A DNA stretch of 64,000 bases from Bacteroidota bacterium (GTDB lineage Bacteria > Bacteroidota > Bacteroidia > Flavobacteriales > Weeksellaceae). The notes under the pieces are model-generated. The model saw only the letters and a program-made list of their open reading frames with translations. It was not told the origin of the DNA and made no database searches. This document shows, piece after piece, positions 32,118 to 40,684 of this stretch. The stretch is from NCBI GenBank assembly GCA_023423715.1, contig JAFAFC010000006.1, positions 1-64,000 on the forward strand, written 5' to 3'. How positions within the stretch are numbered: the stretch's first letter is position 1; every line of letters starts with the position of its first letter. Position numbers and translations under genes: made by a program.

Positions 32118-35100
32118 ATGAAGTTAGCAGAAGTATCCATAAAGAGACCCAGTTTGGTGATCGTCATGTTGGCGATACTCATCATCGGGGGGATCTTTAG
32201 TTATAAGCAGCTCAGCTACGAGCTTATTCCAAAATTTGAAGTCAAAGTATTGACTATTTCTACGATTTATCCTGGGGCTGCGCCTTCGGAAGTAGAAAAT
32301 ACCGTATCGAAAAAAGTAGAGGACGCCGTGTCTTCACTTGAAAATATTAAGAAAATTCAGTCCAAATCCTACGAAAGTTTATCGGTGGTTATTATCACCT
32401 TTAACAACGATGCCGATGTGGATTATGCCTTGAATGATGCTCAGAGAAAGATTAACGCAATTCGTTCCGAGTTGCCGGATGACGCCGAAGAACCTTCATT
32501 GACGAAGTTTTCGCTTTCCGATCTTCCTGTAGCAACGATGGGTATTACCGCGAATTTAACAGAAGCCGAATTGTATGATTTAGTAGATCAAAAAATTCAG
32601 CCAAGTTTCTCAAGAATTCCTGGGGTTGCCCAAGTAAACATCGTGGGTGGACAAGAGCGTGAGATTAAAATCAGTCTTGATCCGTATAAAGTGGAAGCGT
32701 ATGGATTATCAATTCCAGAGGTTCAGCAAACGATTGCGATGTCGAATATGGATTTCCCAACGGGTGATTTGAAAACACGTGATAATAAAATCTTGATCCG
32801 TCTTTCTGGAAATTTAAAATCGGTAGAGCAATTACGTAGCTTAACGATATCTTCAAAAGACGGTAGAAACGTTTTGTTATCGGACATTGCTGATGTTCAG
32901 GATACACAAAAGAAAGTGGAGAAAATCGCTCGTATCGACCAAAAAAGTACGTTGCTATTGCAAGTTCAAAAGCAATCGGATGCCAATGCGGTTGAGGTGA
33001 GTGAGTTGGTTCAAAAGAAAATTCTAGATGTAGAAGCAGAATATAAAAACCAAGGTGTAAAACTAGATTTAGCAGATGATACGTCGGTATTTACCTTGGA
33101 AGCGGCGAGTTCGGTAATCAAGGATTTATTTATCGCAGTAGGATTGGTAGCATTCGTGATGCTATTCTTCTTGCACTCATTCCGAAACGCATTAATCGTA
33201 ATGGTTGCCATTCCAACATCGTTGGTAGCAACGTTTATCGGAATTATGATCTTCGGATATTCCTTAAACTTGATGAGTTTACTTGCACTATCACTCGTTG
33301 TAGGTATCCTTGTGGATGACGCGATTGTTGTTATTGAAAACATTCACCGACATCTCGAAATGGGTAAAAACAAAGTTCGTGCGGCGTATGATGGAGCAAA
33401 AGAAATTGGATTTACCGTAGTTGCAATTACGATGGTAATTGTCGTGGTGTTCCTTCCAATTGCGATGAGTACAGGTTTGGTATCCGACATTATTACACAG
33501 TTCTGTGTGGTAGTAATTATATCAACGTTATTGTCGTTATTGGTTTCATTTACCGTGGTTCCTTGGTTGTTCTCGCGTTACGGAAAATTAGAGCATATTA
33601 GCGAGCATTCGTTCTTTGGGAAAATTATTTATGGTTTTGAAAATCAATTAGATAAATTCACAAACTGGATTAGTGGCTTGTTGAAGTGGTGTCTGAATCA
33701 CAAACGTTGGACAATCCTAGTTGCCGTTGCCTTATTTGCGTCTTCTATCATGTTGATGGTTTTCGGATTCATCGGTTCCGATTTCTTCCCAGCGTCTAAC
33801 AGAGGGAAATTCTTAATGCAATTTGAATTACCGAAAGATGCTTCAATCGAGCAAACCAACTTTGCAACGTTGAAAGCGGAGAAATTCATGAGCAAAGATC
33901 CTCAGGTGAAAAGTATGATTACAACCGTTGGGCAATCCAGTGGTGGTATGGGAGCTTCTCAGGCGACTTCAAACAAATCAGAAATCACCGTTGAGATGAT
34001 TGATGAAAAGGAAAGAACAGACGATCCTAAAGTATTTGCAGCCAAACTGAAACGAAGTCTTGAAAAAGAATTGGTTGGTGTGAAAGTTACGTCAATTCCG
34101 ATGGGAATGATGGGAGCAGAAATGGCACCATTGCAAATGACGATTACGGCAAATACACTGGATGATGCGATGAAATTTGCGCTAGATGCAGAAAAGCAAC
34201 TACGTACAATTGATGGTGCTGCTGAGGTTGATTTAAGTGTGGAAGATGGTAACCCAGAAATTGCAATTGATGTAGATCGTGATAAGATGACGTCTTTAGG
34301 TCTTAACGTTGCAACGGTTGGTCAAACCTTGAGAACGGCGTTTAGTGGAAACACCGATTCTAAATTCAGAACAGGAAACACGGAATACGATATCAATATT
34401 ATTTTAGATGATGTTTTCCGTACCGATATTGACGAAATTAGAAATATGAGCTTCGTAAATCCGCAAGGAATGCGAGTGAATCTTTCTCAGTTTGCTGATG
34501 TTCATTACGCTTCTGGACCGTCATTGCTAGAAAGATATGACCGTTCACCATCGGTTACCGTACAATCTCAGGTTGTTGGTAGAACGACGGGTGAAGTAGC
34601 TCAAGAATGGCAAACGAAAGTGGAAGCGCTTAAAAAACCAACAGGTGTAAACTGGCTTTGGGGTGGTAACATGGAAAACCAAAGTGAAGGTTTTGGTACG
34701 TTAGGGGTAGCTTTATTAGCGGCGTTAATGTTAGTGTATATGATTATGGTAATCTTGTATGATGACTTTATCCGTCCGTTTATCGTGATGTTCTCGATTC
34801 CGCTTTCCTTTATTGGAGCACTTTGGGGACTAGCTCTAACAAATCAATCATTAAATATTTTCACCATTCTCGGAATCATCATGTTGATTGGTCTTGTTGC
34901 GAAAAACGCGATTTTATTGGTAGACTTTGCAAACCATAGAAAAGATGCCGGTGAAACAACGTTCAATGCGCTTGTGCAAGCAAACCACGCGCGTCTTCGT
35001 CCGATTTTGATGACGACGATTGCGATGGTATTTGGTATGTTGCCAATTGCGATGGCTAGTGGTGAAGCTGCTTCAATGAACAACGGTCTTGCTATTGTAA

Positions 35101-35267
35101 TTATCGGTGGTCTAATGTCTTCATTATTCTTGACTTTAGTAATTGTACCGGTAGTTTACATGATCTTGGTAGGTTGGGAAGAGCGTTTCCTAGGTCACAA
35201 AAACGAAGATTATGATGCGCTAATCGTTGAAGATTATGACCCTATCGAAGAAGGGCATGCTCATTAA
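32118..35267 (+). CDS. RND-family multidrug efflux permease (HAE1-like)
   Basis: A 1049-residue inner-membrane proton-driven pump with the twofold RND layout. Hallmarks: N-terminal KRPSLVIVMLAILIIGG, proton-relay Asp pair in VVGILVDDAIVVIEN (TM4), the GLVAKNAILLVDFA motif in the second half, and RLRPILMTTIAMVFGMLP. With the two preceding genes and the TetR regulator it makes a complete tripartite efflux system. Drug or lipid substrates are not predictable. Confidence 0.95.
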   Translation: MKLAEVSIKRPSLVIVMLAILIIGGIFSYKQLSYELIPKFEVKVLTISTIYPGAAPSEVENTVSKKVEDAVSSLENIKKIQSKSYESLSVVIITFNNDADVDYALNDAQRKINAIRSELPDDAEEPSLTKFSLSDLPVATMGITANLTEAELYDLVDQKIQPSFSRIPGVAQVNIVGGQEREIKISLDPYKVEAYGLSIPEVQQTIAMSNMDFPTGDLKTRDNKILIRLSGNLKSVEQLRSLTISSKDGRNVLLSDIADVQDTQKKVEKIARIDQKSTLLLQVQKQSDANAVEVSELVQKKILDVEAEYKNQGVKLDLADDTSVFTLEAASSVIKDLFIAVGLVAFVMLFFLHSFRNALIVMVAIPTSLVATFIGIMIFGYSLNLMSLLALSLVVGILVDDAIVVIENIHRHLEMGKNKVRAAYDGAKEIGFTVVAITMVIVVVFLPIAMSTGLVSDIITQFCVVVIISTLLSLLVSFTVVPWLFSRYGKLEHISEHSFFGKIIYGFENQLDKFTNWISGLLKWCLNHKRWTILVAVALFASSIMLMVFGFIGSDFFPASNRGKFLMQFELPKDASIEQTNFATLKAEKFMSKDPQVKSMITTVGQSSGGMGASQATSNKSEITVEMIDEKERTDDPKVFAAKLKRSLEKELVGVKVTSIPMGMMGAEMAPLQMTITANTLDDAMKFALDAEKQLRTIDGAAEVDLSVEDGNPEIAIDVDRDKMTSLGLNVATVGQTLRTAFSGNTDSKFRTGNTEYDINIILDDVFRTDIDEIRNMSFVNPQGMRVNLSQFADVHYASGPSLLERYDRSPSVTVQSQVVGRTTGEVAQEWQTKVEALKKPTGVNWLWGGNMENQSEGFGTLGVALLAALMLVYMIMVILYDDFIRPFIVMFSIPLSFIGALWGLALTNQSLNIFTILGIIMLIGLVAKNAILLVDFANHRKDAGETTFNALVQANHARLRPILMTTIAMVFGMLPIAMASGEAASMNNGLAIVIIGGLMSSLFLTLVIVPVVYMILVGWEERFLGHKNEDYDALIVEDYDPIEEGHAH

Positions 35268-35277
35268 ATAAAAAAGT

Positions 35278-35306
35278 CGGAAATCGATCTTTAGGTCGGT
35301 TTTCGA
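35278..35306 (+). terminator. Weak hairpin after RND operon
   Basis: A wobble-containing stem of about 13 bp with a TTTA loop just after the permease stop; there is no clear T run, so it is a doubtful terminator. Confidence 0.4.
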
Positions 35307-35330
35307 TTCTAAAATAAAATTTGTACAAAA

Positions 35331-35663
35331 ATGAATATTCAAAATAATGCAGCCGGAAGATGCAGTCATTTTAGAGGAACACGCCATGAGCAAGGGTTTT
35401 GTTATTTGTTAGAAATTCGTGTTGAAACCAAATTAGATGCGTATTGGCTTATTGAAGATATCGAAGAAACGCTTCCTGATGTGAACTGTGAGTTTGTTGA
35501 TGAAACGTTTCAAAACCTTCGATTGAGTTCTAAACTTCCTTTACAAATGAGTGAGTTGAAATCTATTTTTAGACATTATAGCATGGAATATCAAATTTTA
35601 GATTCTCGTGAACCTGAAAATTGGCATTTCGAAAGTCACAATTCTTTACTAGAATTGCATTAA
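35331..35663 (+). CDS. Hypothetical protein (110 aa)
   Basis: A soluble 110-residue protein with three Cys (SHFRGTRHEQGFCYLLEIRV, NCEF) and mixed charge; no signal, membrane segment or known motif was recognised. It lies 63 bases after the RND permease on the same strand and ends at a strong bidirectional terminator, so it may be read from the efflux operon or from its own start. Codon use looks ordinary for the region. Confidence 0.65.
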   Translation: MNIQNNAAGRCSHFRGTRHEQGFCYLLEIRVETKLDAYWLIEDIEETLPDVNCEFVDETFQNLRLSSKLPLQMSELKSIFRHYSMEYQILDSREPENWHFESHNSLLELH

Positions 35664-35682
35664 TCTAAATGTAGATTCCAAT

Positions 35683-35710
35683 AAAAAAGTCCCATAAATG
35701 GGACTTTTTT
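35683..35710. terminator. Bidirectional terminator
   Basis: A perfect 12-bp stem (35683-35694 with 35699-35710) with A and T flanks, between convergent genes; its last bases overlap the ABC ATPase stop codon. Confidence 0.9.
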
Positions 35711-36404
35711 ATTTTGTATAGCTTTGGAAAGCTTCTTCCAAACTTGAAAATTTATTTTTAAACTCATCAATCGGTGAATCTTGAACGATTTTCCCTTGAT
35801 GAATTAAAATAACTCGGGAGCAAAGAGCTTCCACTTCTTGCATAATGTGTGTGGAAAGAATCACGGTTTTTTCTTTTCCGATTTCTCGAATAACATTTCG
35901 AATATCGATAATTTGATTCGGATCCAAACCGTTTGTCGGTTCATCGAGAATCAGCAAGTCGGGTTCGTGTAAAATAGCTTGCGCAAGGCCAGCACGTTGT
36001 TTGTATCCTTTAGAAAGTTGACCGATTTTTTTAGAAATTTCAGGCGTTAAACCAACCAATTCAATCACTTCTTCTACACGATCGTTTTTTATTTGATGCA
36101 AATCTGCAACAAAACGAAGGTATTCGCGAATGTACATATCATGATAAAGCGGATTATTTTCGGGAAGGAAACCCATCTTTTTCTTCGCTTCAATCGGGTT
36201 TACTTGGATGTTTTGCTCGTTGAAAACGATTTCACCTTCATCAATTTGCAAGGCACCAACGATGGACTTCATTAACGTTGATTTTCCGGCACCATTTGGC
36301 CCAAGAAGACCAATAATCTCATTACGGTTAATATGGATGGATACGTGATCTAAAGCGGTTTGTTCACCAAATTTTTTCGTAAGCTGGGTTATTTCTAAAG
36401 ACAT
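35709..36404 (-). CDS. ABC transporter ATPase, GldA-like but short
   Basis: A 231-residue ATPase with Walker A GLLGPNGAGKST, Q-loop region GFLPENNPLYHDMYIREYL, signature LSKGYKQRAGLAQA, Walker B LLILDEPTNGLD and the switch His (STHIMQEVE). The LPENNPLY..MYIREYL segment resembles flavobacterial GldA. GldA and similar ABC-2 ATPases are about 300 residues; here the C-terminal regulatory part is short and ends SSLEEAFQSYTK. No permease is adjacent. Role in gliding or export unproven. Confidence 0.82.
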   Translation of the reverse strand: MSLEITQLTKKFGEQTALDHVSIHINRNEIIGLLGPNGAGKSTLMKSIVGALQIDEGEIVFNEQNIQVNPIEAKKKMGFLPENNPLYHDMYIREYLRFVADLHQIKNDRVEEVIELVGLTPEISKKIGQLSKGYKQRAGLAQAILHEPDLLILDEPTNGLDPNQIIDIRNVIREIGKEKTVILSTHIMQEVEALCSRVILIHQGKIVQDSPIDEFKNKFSSLEEAFQSYTK

Positions 36405-36418
36405 ACTTGATGTTTTTA

Positions 36419-36426
36419 CAAAAGTA
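36419..36426 (-). promoter_or_regulatory. -7 box of GldA-like gene
   Basis: TACTTTTG on the minus strand, 14 bases before the start codon. Confidence 0.55.
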
Positions 36427-36435
36427 AAATAAAAA

Positions 36436-36460
36436 AGAGAAATTCTACTAGAATTTCTCT
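36436..36460 (-). terminator. Terminator after tRNA-Arg(ACG)
   Basis: A perfect 10-bp stem (36436-36445 with 36451-36460) followed by a T run on the minus strand. Confidence 0.85.
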
Positions 36461-36463
36461 TTG

Positions 36464-36537
36464 TGAGCGCGGGAGGAGTCGAACCCCCAACCTTTAGAGC
36501 CGTAATCTAACGCTCTATCCAATTGAGCTACGCACCC
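36464..36537 (-). tRNA. tRNA-Arg (anticodon ACG)
   Basis: A 74-base cloverleaf on the minus strand: acceptor GGGTGCG/CGCGCTC, D-arm AGCTCAATTGGATAGAGC, anticodon stem TTAGA/TCTAA around loop TTACGGC (ACG, reads CGU), T-arm with GGTTCGA-type loop. CCA is not encoded. Confidence 0.95.
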
Positions 36538-36550
36538 GTTTTTCGGTTTG

Positions 36551-36558
36551 CAAATATA
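36551..36558 (-). promoter_or_regulatory. -7 box of tRNA-Arg
   Basis: TATATTTG on the minus strand, 13 bases before the tRNA 5' end. Confidence 0.6.
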
Positions 36559-36561
36559 GCA

Positions 36562-36569
36562 TAATTTTG
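36562..36569 (+). promoter_or_regulatory. -7 box of BtuF-like gene
   Basis: TAATTTTG, 13 bases before the ATG. It lies back to back with the tRNA promoter on the other strand. Confidence 0.5.
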
Positions 36570-36582
36570 TTTTCTTTGAAAG

Positions 36583-37629
36583 ATGAAAGCAAAAATCTTT
36601 TATTTTTTTCTCATTTTAACACTTCTTTCGTGTAAAAAAGAAGTTCAAATTACCCAAAATGAGTGGGTGGAGATTTCTCAACGTGTTCACTATCTGGAAG
36701 GTAAAGAAGAAATTCAGATAAAGTCAGGAAAATTCACGTATTCCATAAAAAAATCAAAATTACCGTTTAAAAAAGTCGTTTTACTTAATTCAAGTTTAAC
36801 GGGCTACTTTATTGAGCTGGATATGATCTCGGCTTTGGCAGGAGTTTCAAGTCCAGAATATGTTTTTTCAGATAGCATTCGCTCAAAAATTGAAGATAAA
36901 ACAATTGCGAATATCGGAAACGAGCAGAAATACAATATCGAGAAGATTATCGCTTTAAAACCAGACGCCATTTTCACCAATTATGTCGAAAGTTTTGAAA
37001 ATACCTACGAAGTTCTACGAAAATCCGGAATTGAACTGATTTTTATTGATGATTACTTGGAGCAAGAACCTTTAGGAAAAAGCCGTATTTTAGAGCTTTT
37101 CGGGGTGCTTTTAGGAAATAAAGATGCAGCGATAAAGCGTTACGAACAAATTGAAAAGAATTATAAAGATTGGATGCATGTTGCTGCCGAGCAAAATACC
37201 AAACCGATGGTTCTTACGAATGAAATGTACGGAAATCAGTGGTTTTTACCAGGCGGAAAATCCTACGTGGCGCAACTAATTAAAGATGCCAATGCCAATT
37301 ATATTTTACAAGATAATGCTCAAGAAATAAGCATTCCACTAAGTTTTGAAGAGGTTTATGTAAAGGCAAAAGATGCTCAGTTTTGGGTGAATCTAGGATA
37401 TCACGATACCAAAATGTCCATGTTAGCCATCAACCCGAATTATGCCAAAATGGAAGTTTTCAACAAAGGAAAGCTATTTACAGTAGAAGGTTCTGTTAAA
37501 GGGAAAGCAAATGATTATTTTGAAAGTGGTGTAGTTCGTTCCGATTTGGTTTTACGAGATTACATCAAAATATTTTATCCCAATCTTTTCCCAGATCAAC
37601 AATTGAAATACTTGAAAGAGCTCAACTAA
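36583..37629 (+). CDS. BtuF/FecB-like ABC substrate-binding lipoprotein
   Basis: A 348-residue lipoprotein (lipobox LLSC, Cys17) of the helical-backbone metal-receptor (TroA/BtuF/FecB) fold. Conserved features: VVLLNSSLTGYFIELDMISALAGVS, IGNEQKYNIEKIIALKPDAIF and IFIDDYLEQEPLGKSRILELFGVLLG. It binds a vitamin B12 compound, siderophore or haem; which one is unclear. No permease or ATPase (BtuCD-like) is adjacent, so its partners are elsewhere. Confidence 0.85.
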   Translation: MKAKIFYFFLILTLLSCKKEVQITQNEWVEISQRVHYLEGKEEIQIKSGKFTYSIKKSKLPFKKVVLLNSSLTGYFIELDMISALAGVSSPEYVFSDSIRSKIEDKTIANIGNEQKYNIEKIIALKPDAIFTNYVESFENTYEVLRKSGIELIFIDDYLEQEPLGKSRILELFGVLLGNKDAAIKRYEQIEKNYKDWMHVAAEQNTKPMVLTNEMYGNQWFLPGGKSYVAQLIKDANANYILQDNAQEISIPLSFEEVYVKAKDAQFWVNLGYHDTKMSMLAINPNYAKMEVFNKGKLFTVEGSVKGKANDYFESGVVRSDLVLRDYIKIFYPNLFPDQQLKYLKELN

Positions 37630-37642
37630 TCTATGTAAATAG

Positions 37643-37650
37643 TATCTTTG
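37643..37650 (+). promoter_or_regulatory. -7 box of mtgA
   Basis: TATCTTTG, about 60 bases before the mtgA ATG. Confidence 0.5.
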
Positions 37651-37710
37651 CGGAGTTATTTTGAAAATGTTGATTCTTGAAATCAATGTTGAAAAAAGGA
37701 TTTTTTGCTT

Positions 37711-38355
37711 ATGTGGAAATTTATTAAAAGACTGATTTACATCGTCATTTTAGCAAATATTTTATTTATTTTTTGGGGGAAATTTTTCAATCCACCCATT
37801 ACATTGACGCAATTGGGAGGACTTTTCGAATACGGAAAGCTGAAAAGAGATTACATTTCTAACGAAGATATTGGTTCTAATGTCAAAAAAGCAGTCATTG
37901 CTTCCGAAGACCAAAAGTTCTTTACTCATAACGGTTTTGATTATGCGGCGATTGAAAAAGCGATCGATCACAATCAAAAAGGGAAAAAAATTAGAGGAGG
38001 AAGTACGATTTCGCAGCAAACGGCGAAAAATATTTTTCTTTGGCAGGGTAGAAGCTGGCTTAGAAAAGGTTTAGAAACGGTTTATACCTTTATTATTGAG
38101 TTGGTTTGGGGGAAAGATGTCATTCTAGAACGCTATTTGAATTCTATTGAAATGGGACAAGGTGTTTTTGGTGTGGAAGCGGCTTCCAAATATTATTTTG
38201 GGAAATCGTCGAAAGATCTTACCAAGAGCGAAGCTGCGTGGATAGCGGCCGTTTTACCGAATCCGAAAAAGTACGATCCCAAAAATCCATCGGCATATTT
38301 ATCGAAAAAACATAATTGGATTATGCGACAAATGAACAATGTCGTTTTGAAATAG
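37711..38355 (+). CDS. mtgA: Monofunctional peptidoglycan glycosyltransferase
   Basis: A 214-residue GT51 enzyme that polymerises lipid II glycan strands, without a transpeptidase domain. An N-terminal membrane anchor (about 8-24) precedes the catalytic motifs: ASEDQKFFTHNGFD with the catalytic Glu, RGGSTISQQTAKN, GKDVILERYLNSIEMGQGVFGVEAASKYYFGKS and AAWIAAVLPNPKKY. The ATG at 37711 is preferred to the TTG two codons earlier. The next gene has its own promoter directly after the stop. Confidence 0.94.
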   Translation: MWKFIKRLIYIVILANILFIFWGKFFNPPITLTQLGGLFEYGKLKRDYISNEDIGSNVKKAVIASEDQKFFTHNGFDYAAIEKAIDHNQKGKKIRGGSTISQQTAKNIFLWQGRSWLRKGLETVYTFIIELVWGKDVILERYLNSIEMGQGVFGVEAASKYYFGKSSKDLTKSEAAWIAAVLPNPKKYDPKNPSAYLSKKHNWIMRQMNNVVLK

Positions 38356-38363
38356 TATATTTG
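38356..38363 (+). promoter_or_regulatory. -7 box of Gcr-family gene
   Basis: TATATTTG starts on the base after the mtgA stop codon; the ATG follows 10 bases later, leaving almost no leader. Confidence 0.6.
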
Positions 38364-38373
38364 TTCATTGTTT

Positions 38374-40395
38374 ATGGCTTTACTTCAGTTTAAAAAAGAT
38401 AATTTCCAAGAGGTTCTCAAGAAGTATTTTACGCTTCGAAACGAGACCAGTACCTTGGAACCTATAATGGAAATTCTCCGTAGCTTCAGACGTGAGAATT
38501 TTACGAATATCTTAGGTTTTCTAAGCCTGAACCCTGAACTTGCCTCTAATTTTGGCTATTATATTCAGAATGTTTTCAAAGGAAAACCATTCAATCTTTC
38601 GCTTACGGAAGCCAATATTTTATCCGAAAACGCTTTTTTTCCAGAACTTAAAAAACGTATCCTAGAGACTATTTTGCCGTCTGTTGAAGATGAAAAAACG
38701 GTTTGGTATGTTATTGATAACGTAACGGTTCGTCCAAAGGCGGATTTAAACTACTTTAAAAACATTGATCCCGAAGAATTGAGTTTATTTTTCAAGCTTT
38801 TAGGGATTGATTCGTTTATTTTGAATCCTGGGGTAAAACGGGATTTGTTATTTTCTCTGAATATTTTGGCTTGGCGAGTTATCGGAAATGCGATGGACGT
38901 TCAAGTTTTACGAATGGTTCCGGAATATCGAAATTTTGATAATCCATTTGTAGCGCTTCAAGATGAATTGGATTTATTGACCAATCAGTTCAAAAAAGAA
39001 GGAAATATAGATTTAACAACGAAAAGTGATAGCTACAAACAGCTGAAAATTTATATTGAGCAGTGTCAAGAGTTCGTTAATACGGCTTTTAAAAACTCGG
39101 CTACTTACGGGATTTCTGGGAAAATTAATCAGTCGCTACTAAAAATTCAGCAACAGATTAATCGAATGCAGGATATTCTTCCGCTTTTAGCAATTGATAA
39201 ACCGGAAGATGTTGTAAATAATTCGAAAGCCTTGTTTCTCAATATTTTAGAATACAAATCGCATAAGAATAACCTTCGAGATTTTGCTGATGATAGTACA
39301 CGTTTACTCTCGCATTTGATTACGAATCATACCGCAGAAACAGGTTCGCATTATATTACATCAGGCTGGAAAGGCTACAACAGCATGTTTTGGAAAGCGA
39401 GCGGCGGAGGTGTGATCGTTGGAGCACTTTGTGTGCTGAAAATCATGTATTCGTACACGCCAGGAAGCGAATTTTCCCACGCTTTTTTGTACTCGTTCAA
39501 TTATGCGATGGGCTTCATTATGATTTATTTAATGCGTTATACCTTAGCAACGAAACAGCCAGCAATGACGGCTGCTACGATGGCCAAAGTATTATCGTAT
39601 GGACAGAATACAGAAAAAAATTACTCTTCATTTGCATCCGTAGTTGCCAAAATGTTCCGATCTCAATTCATTGCCTTTGTGGGGAATGTCTTGTGGGCAT
39701 TTCCTGTAGCTTTGGCGATTATTTATGGATTGGATGTATTGTTAAATCAAAATTTTGCGGTTGAAAAATCGGATACCTTGCTGAAAGATCTCAACCCATT
39801 TGAGTCTAAAGCAATTCTTCACGCATCAATCGCTGGTTTTTACCTTTTTATTTCTGGGATTATTGCTGGAAATGTCGGGAATAACTCGGTTTTTTATAAG
39901 ATTCCGTTGCGAATCGCTAAAAACCCTTTGGTAAATCAAGTTTTTGGGCAGAAGTTCGCAAATACAGTTTCTGATTATTATTCGAAAAACTGGGCGGGAA
40001 TTGTTTCTAATTTCTGGTTTGGGATTTGTCTCGGAGCAACTGGAACAATTGGGAAGTTTCTAGGATTGGATTTAGATATTCGCCACATTACGTTCGCTGC
40101 TGGGAACTTGGCTTTAGGCCTTTACGGGAAAGATTTTAATGTAGAAATCAATGTCTTTTTGATTTGTTTCTTTACCGTTTTCTTAATTGGATTTTTCAAC
40201 TTTATTGTGAGTTTTGGACTTTCTATGTTGTTGGCATTCCGGTCTCGTAAAATTGATTTTTCAGAATTTGTGCAGATTTTTAAAGCCATCGGAACGTATT
40301 TTATGCAAAATCCGGTTCGCTTTTTTATTCCGATTCGTTCGAATTTGGATTCATCTGCCAAGGAAATTCTTGATCAAACGGTTTCTAAAAAATAA
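38374..40395 (+). CDS. Gcr-family membrane protein (annotated elsewhere as site-specific recombinase)
   Basis: A 673-residue protein of the family called site-specific recombinase Gcr (COG4389). The N-terminal 330 residues are soluble and helical; the rest contains six or more hydrophobic segments (for example GVIVGALCVLKIMYSY, FLYSFNYAMGFIMIYLM, FIAFVGNVLWAFPVALAIIYG, VFLICFFTVFLIGFFNFIV). Conserved pieces include MRYTLATKQPAMTAATMA and NPLVNQVFGQ. No recombinase catalytic motif is visible, so the family name is doubtful; a membrane function is more likely. Its 3' end overlaps the convergent DciA-like gene by 11 bases. Confidence 0.75.
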   Translation: MALLQFKKDNFQEVLKKYFTLRNETSTLEPIMEILRSFRRENFTNILGFLSLNPELASNFGYYIQNVFKGKPFNLSLTEANILSENAFFPELKKRILETILPSVEDEKTVWYVIDNVTVRPKADLNYFKNIDPEELSLFFKLLGIDSFILNPGVKRDLLFSLNILAWRVIGNAMDVQVLRMVPEYRNFDNPFVALQDELDLLTNQFKKEGNIDLTTKSDSYKQLKIYIEQCQEFVNTAFKNSATYGISGKINQSLLKIQQQINRMQDILPLLAIDKPEDVVNNSKALFLNILEYKSHKNNLRDFADDSTRLLSHLITNHTAETGSHYITSGWKGYNSMFWKASGGGVIVGALCVLKIMYSYTPGSEFSHAFLYSFNYAMGFIMIYLMRYTLATKQPAMTAATMAKVLSYGQNTEKNYSSFASVVAKMFRSQFIAFVGNVLWAFPVALAIIYGLDVLLNQNFAVEKSDTLLKDLNPFESKAILHASIAGFYLFISGIIAGNVGNNSVFYKIPLRIAKNPLVNQVFGQKFANTVSDYYSKNWAGIVSNFWFGICLGATGTIGKFLGLDLDIRHITFAAGNLALGLYGKDFNVEINVFLICFFTVFLIGFFNFIVSFGLSMLLAFRSRKIDFSEFVQIFKAIGTYFMQNPVRFFIPIRSNLDSSAKEILDQTVSKK

Positions 40396-40681
40396 AAACT
40401 TCGTTTACGAAATCTTCACCAAATTTTTCTTTGAATTTCTTCAAGAAAAAAGATTTTCTCATGTTGAAATCATGACGCATTAAGTCTGATTGAATTCTGA
40501 TACTTACGACTTTATCTTTAAAATCCACCTGAATAATTTCTTTGAAAAAGGTTTCGTCAAGATATTCTTCGAGGAAATCTTTGATTTCAAAAGCTTTCAG
40601 TTTATCTTCAAAACCATAAAGACGAGCCAATGATTGCACGAGTTCCGAAGACTGATATTCGCGTTTCTTCTTGTATTTCAT
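40385..40681 (-). CDS. DUF721/DciA-like protein
   Basis: A 98-residue basic protein of the DUF721 family. DciA proteins help load the replicative helicase in bacteria lacking DnaC/DnaI. Seen here: a helical N-terminus (SSELVQSLARLYGFEDKLKAFEIKDFLEEYLDETFFKEI) and a KH-like end (VVSIRIQSDLMRHDFNMRKSFFLKKFKEKFGEDFVNEVFIF). It follows recF by 3 bases in the same operon, a frequent arrangement in Bacteroidota. Confidence 0.8.
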   Translation of the reverse strand: MKYKKKREYQSSELVQSLARLYGFEDKLKAFEIKDFLEEYLDETFFKEIIQVDFKDKVVSIRIQSDLMRHDFNMRKSFFLKKFKEKFGEDFVNEVFIF

Positions 40682-40684
40682 GGC

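Noticed and set aside
36464..36583. Integration site (att) at tRNA-Arg
   Set aside because: No integrase and no repeated tRNA 3' end were found nearby; the neighbours are ordinary genes.
38374..40395. Mobile element carrying a site-specific recombinase
   Set aside because: No terminal repeats, no att-like duplication at the tRNA, housekeeping neighbours, and no recombinase motifs.
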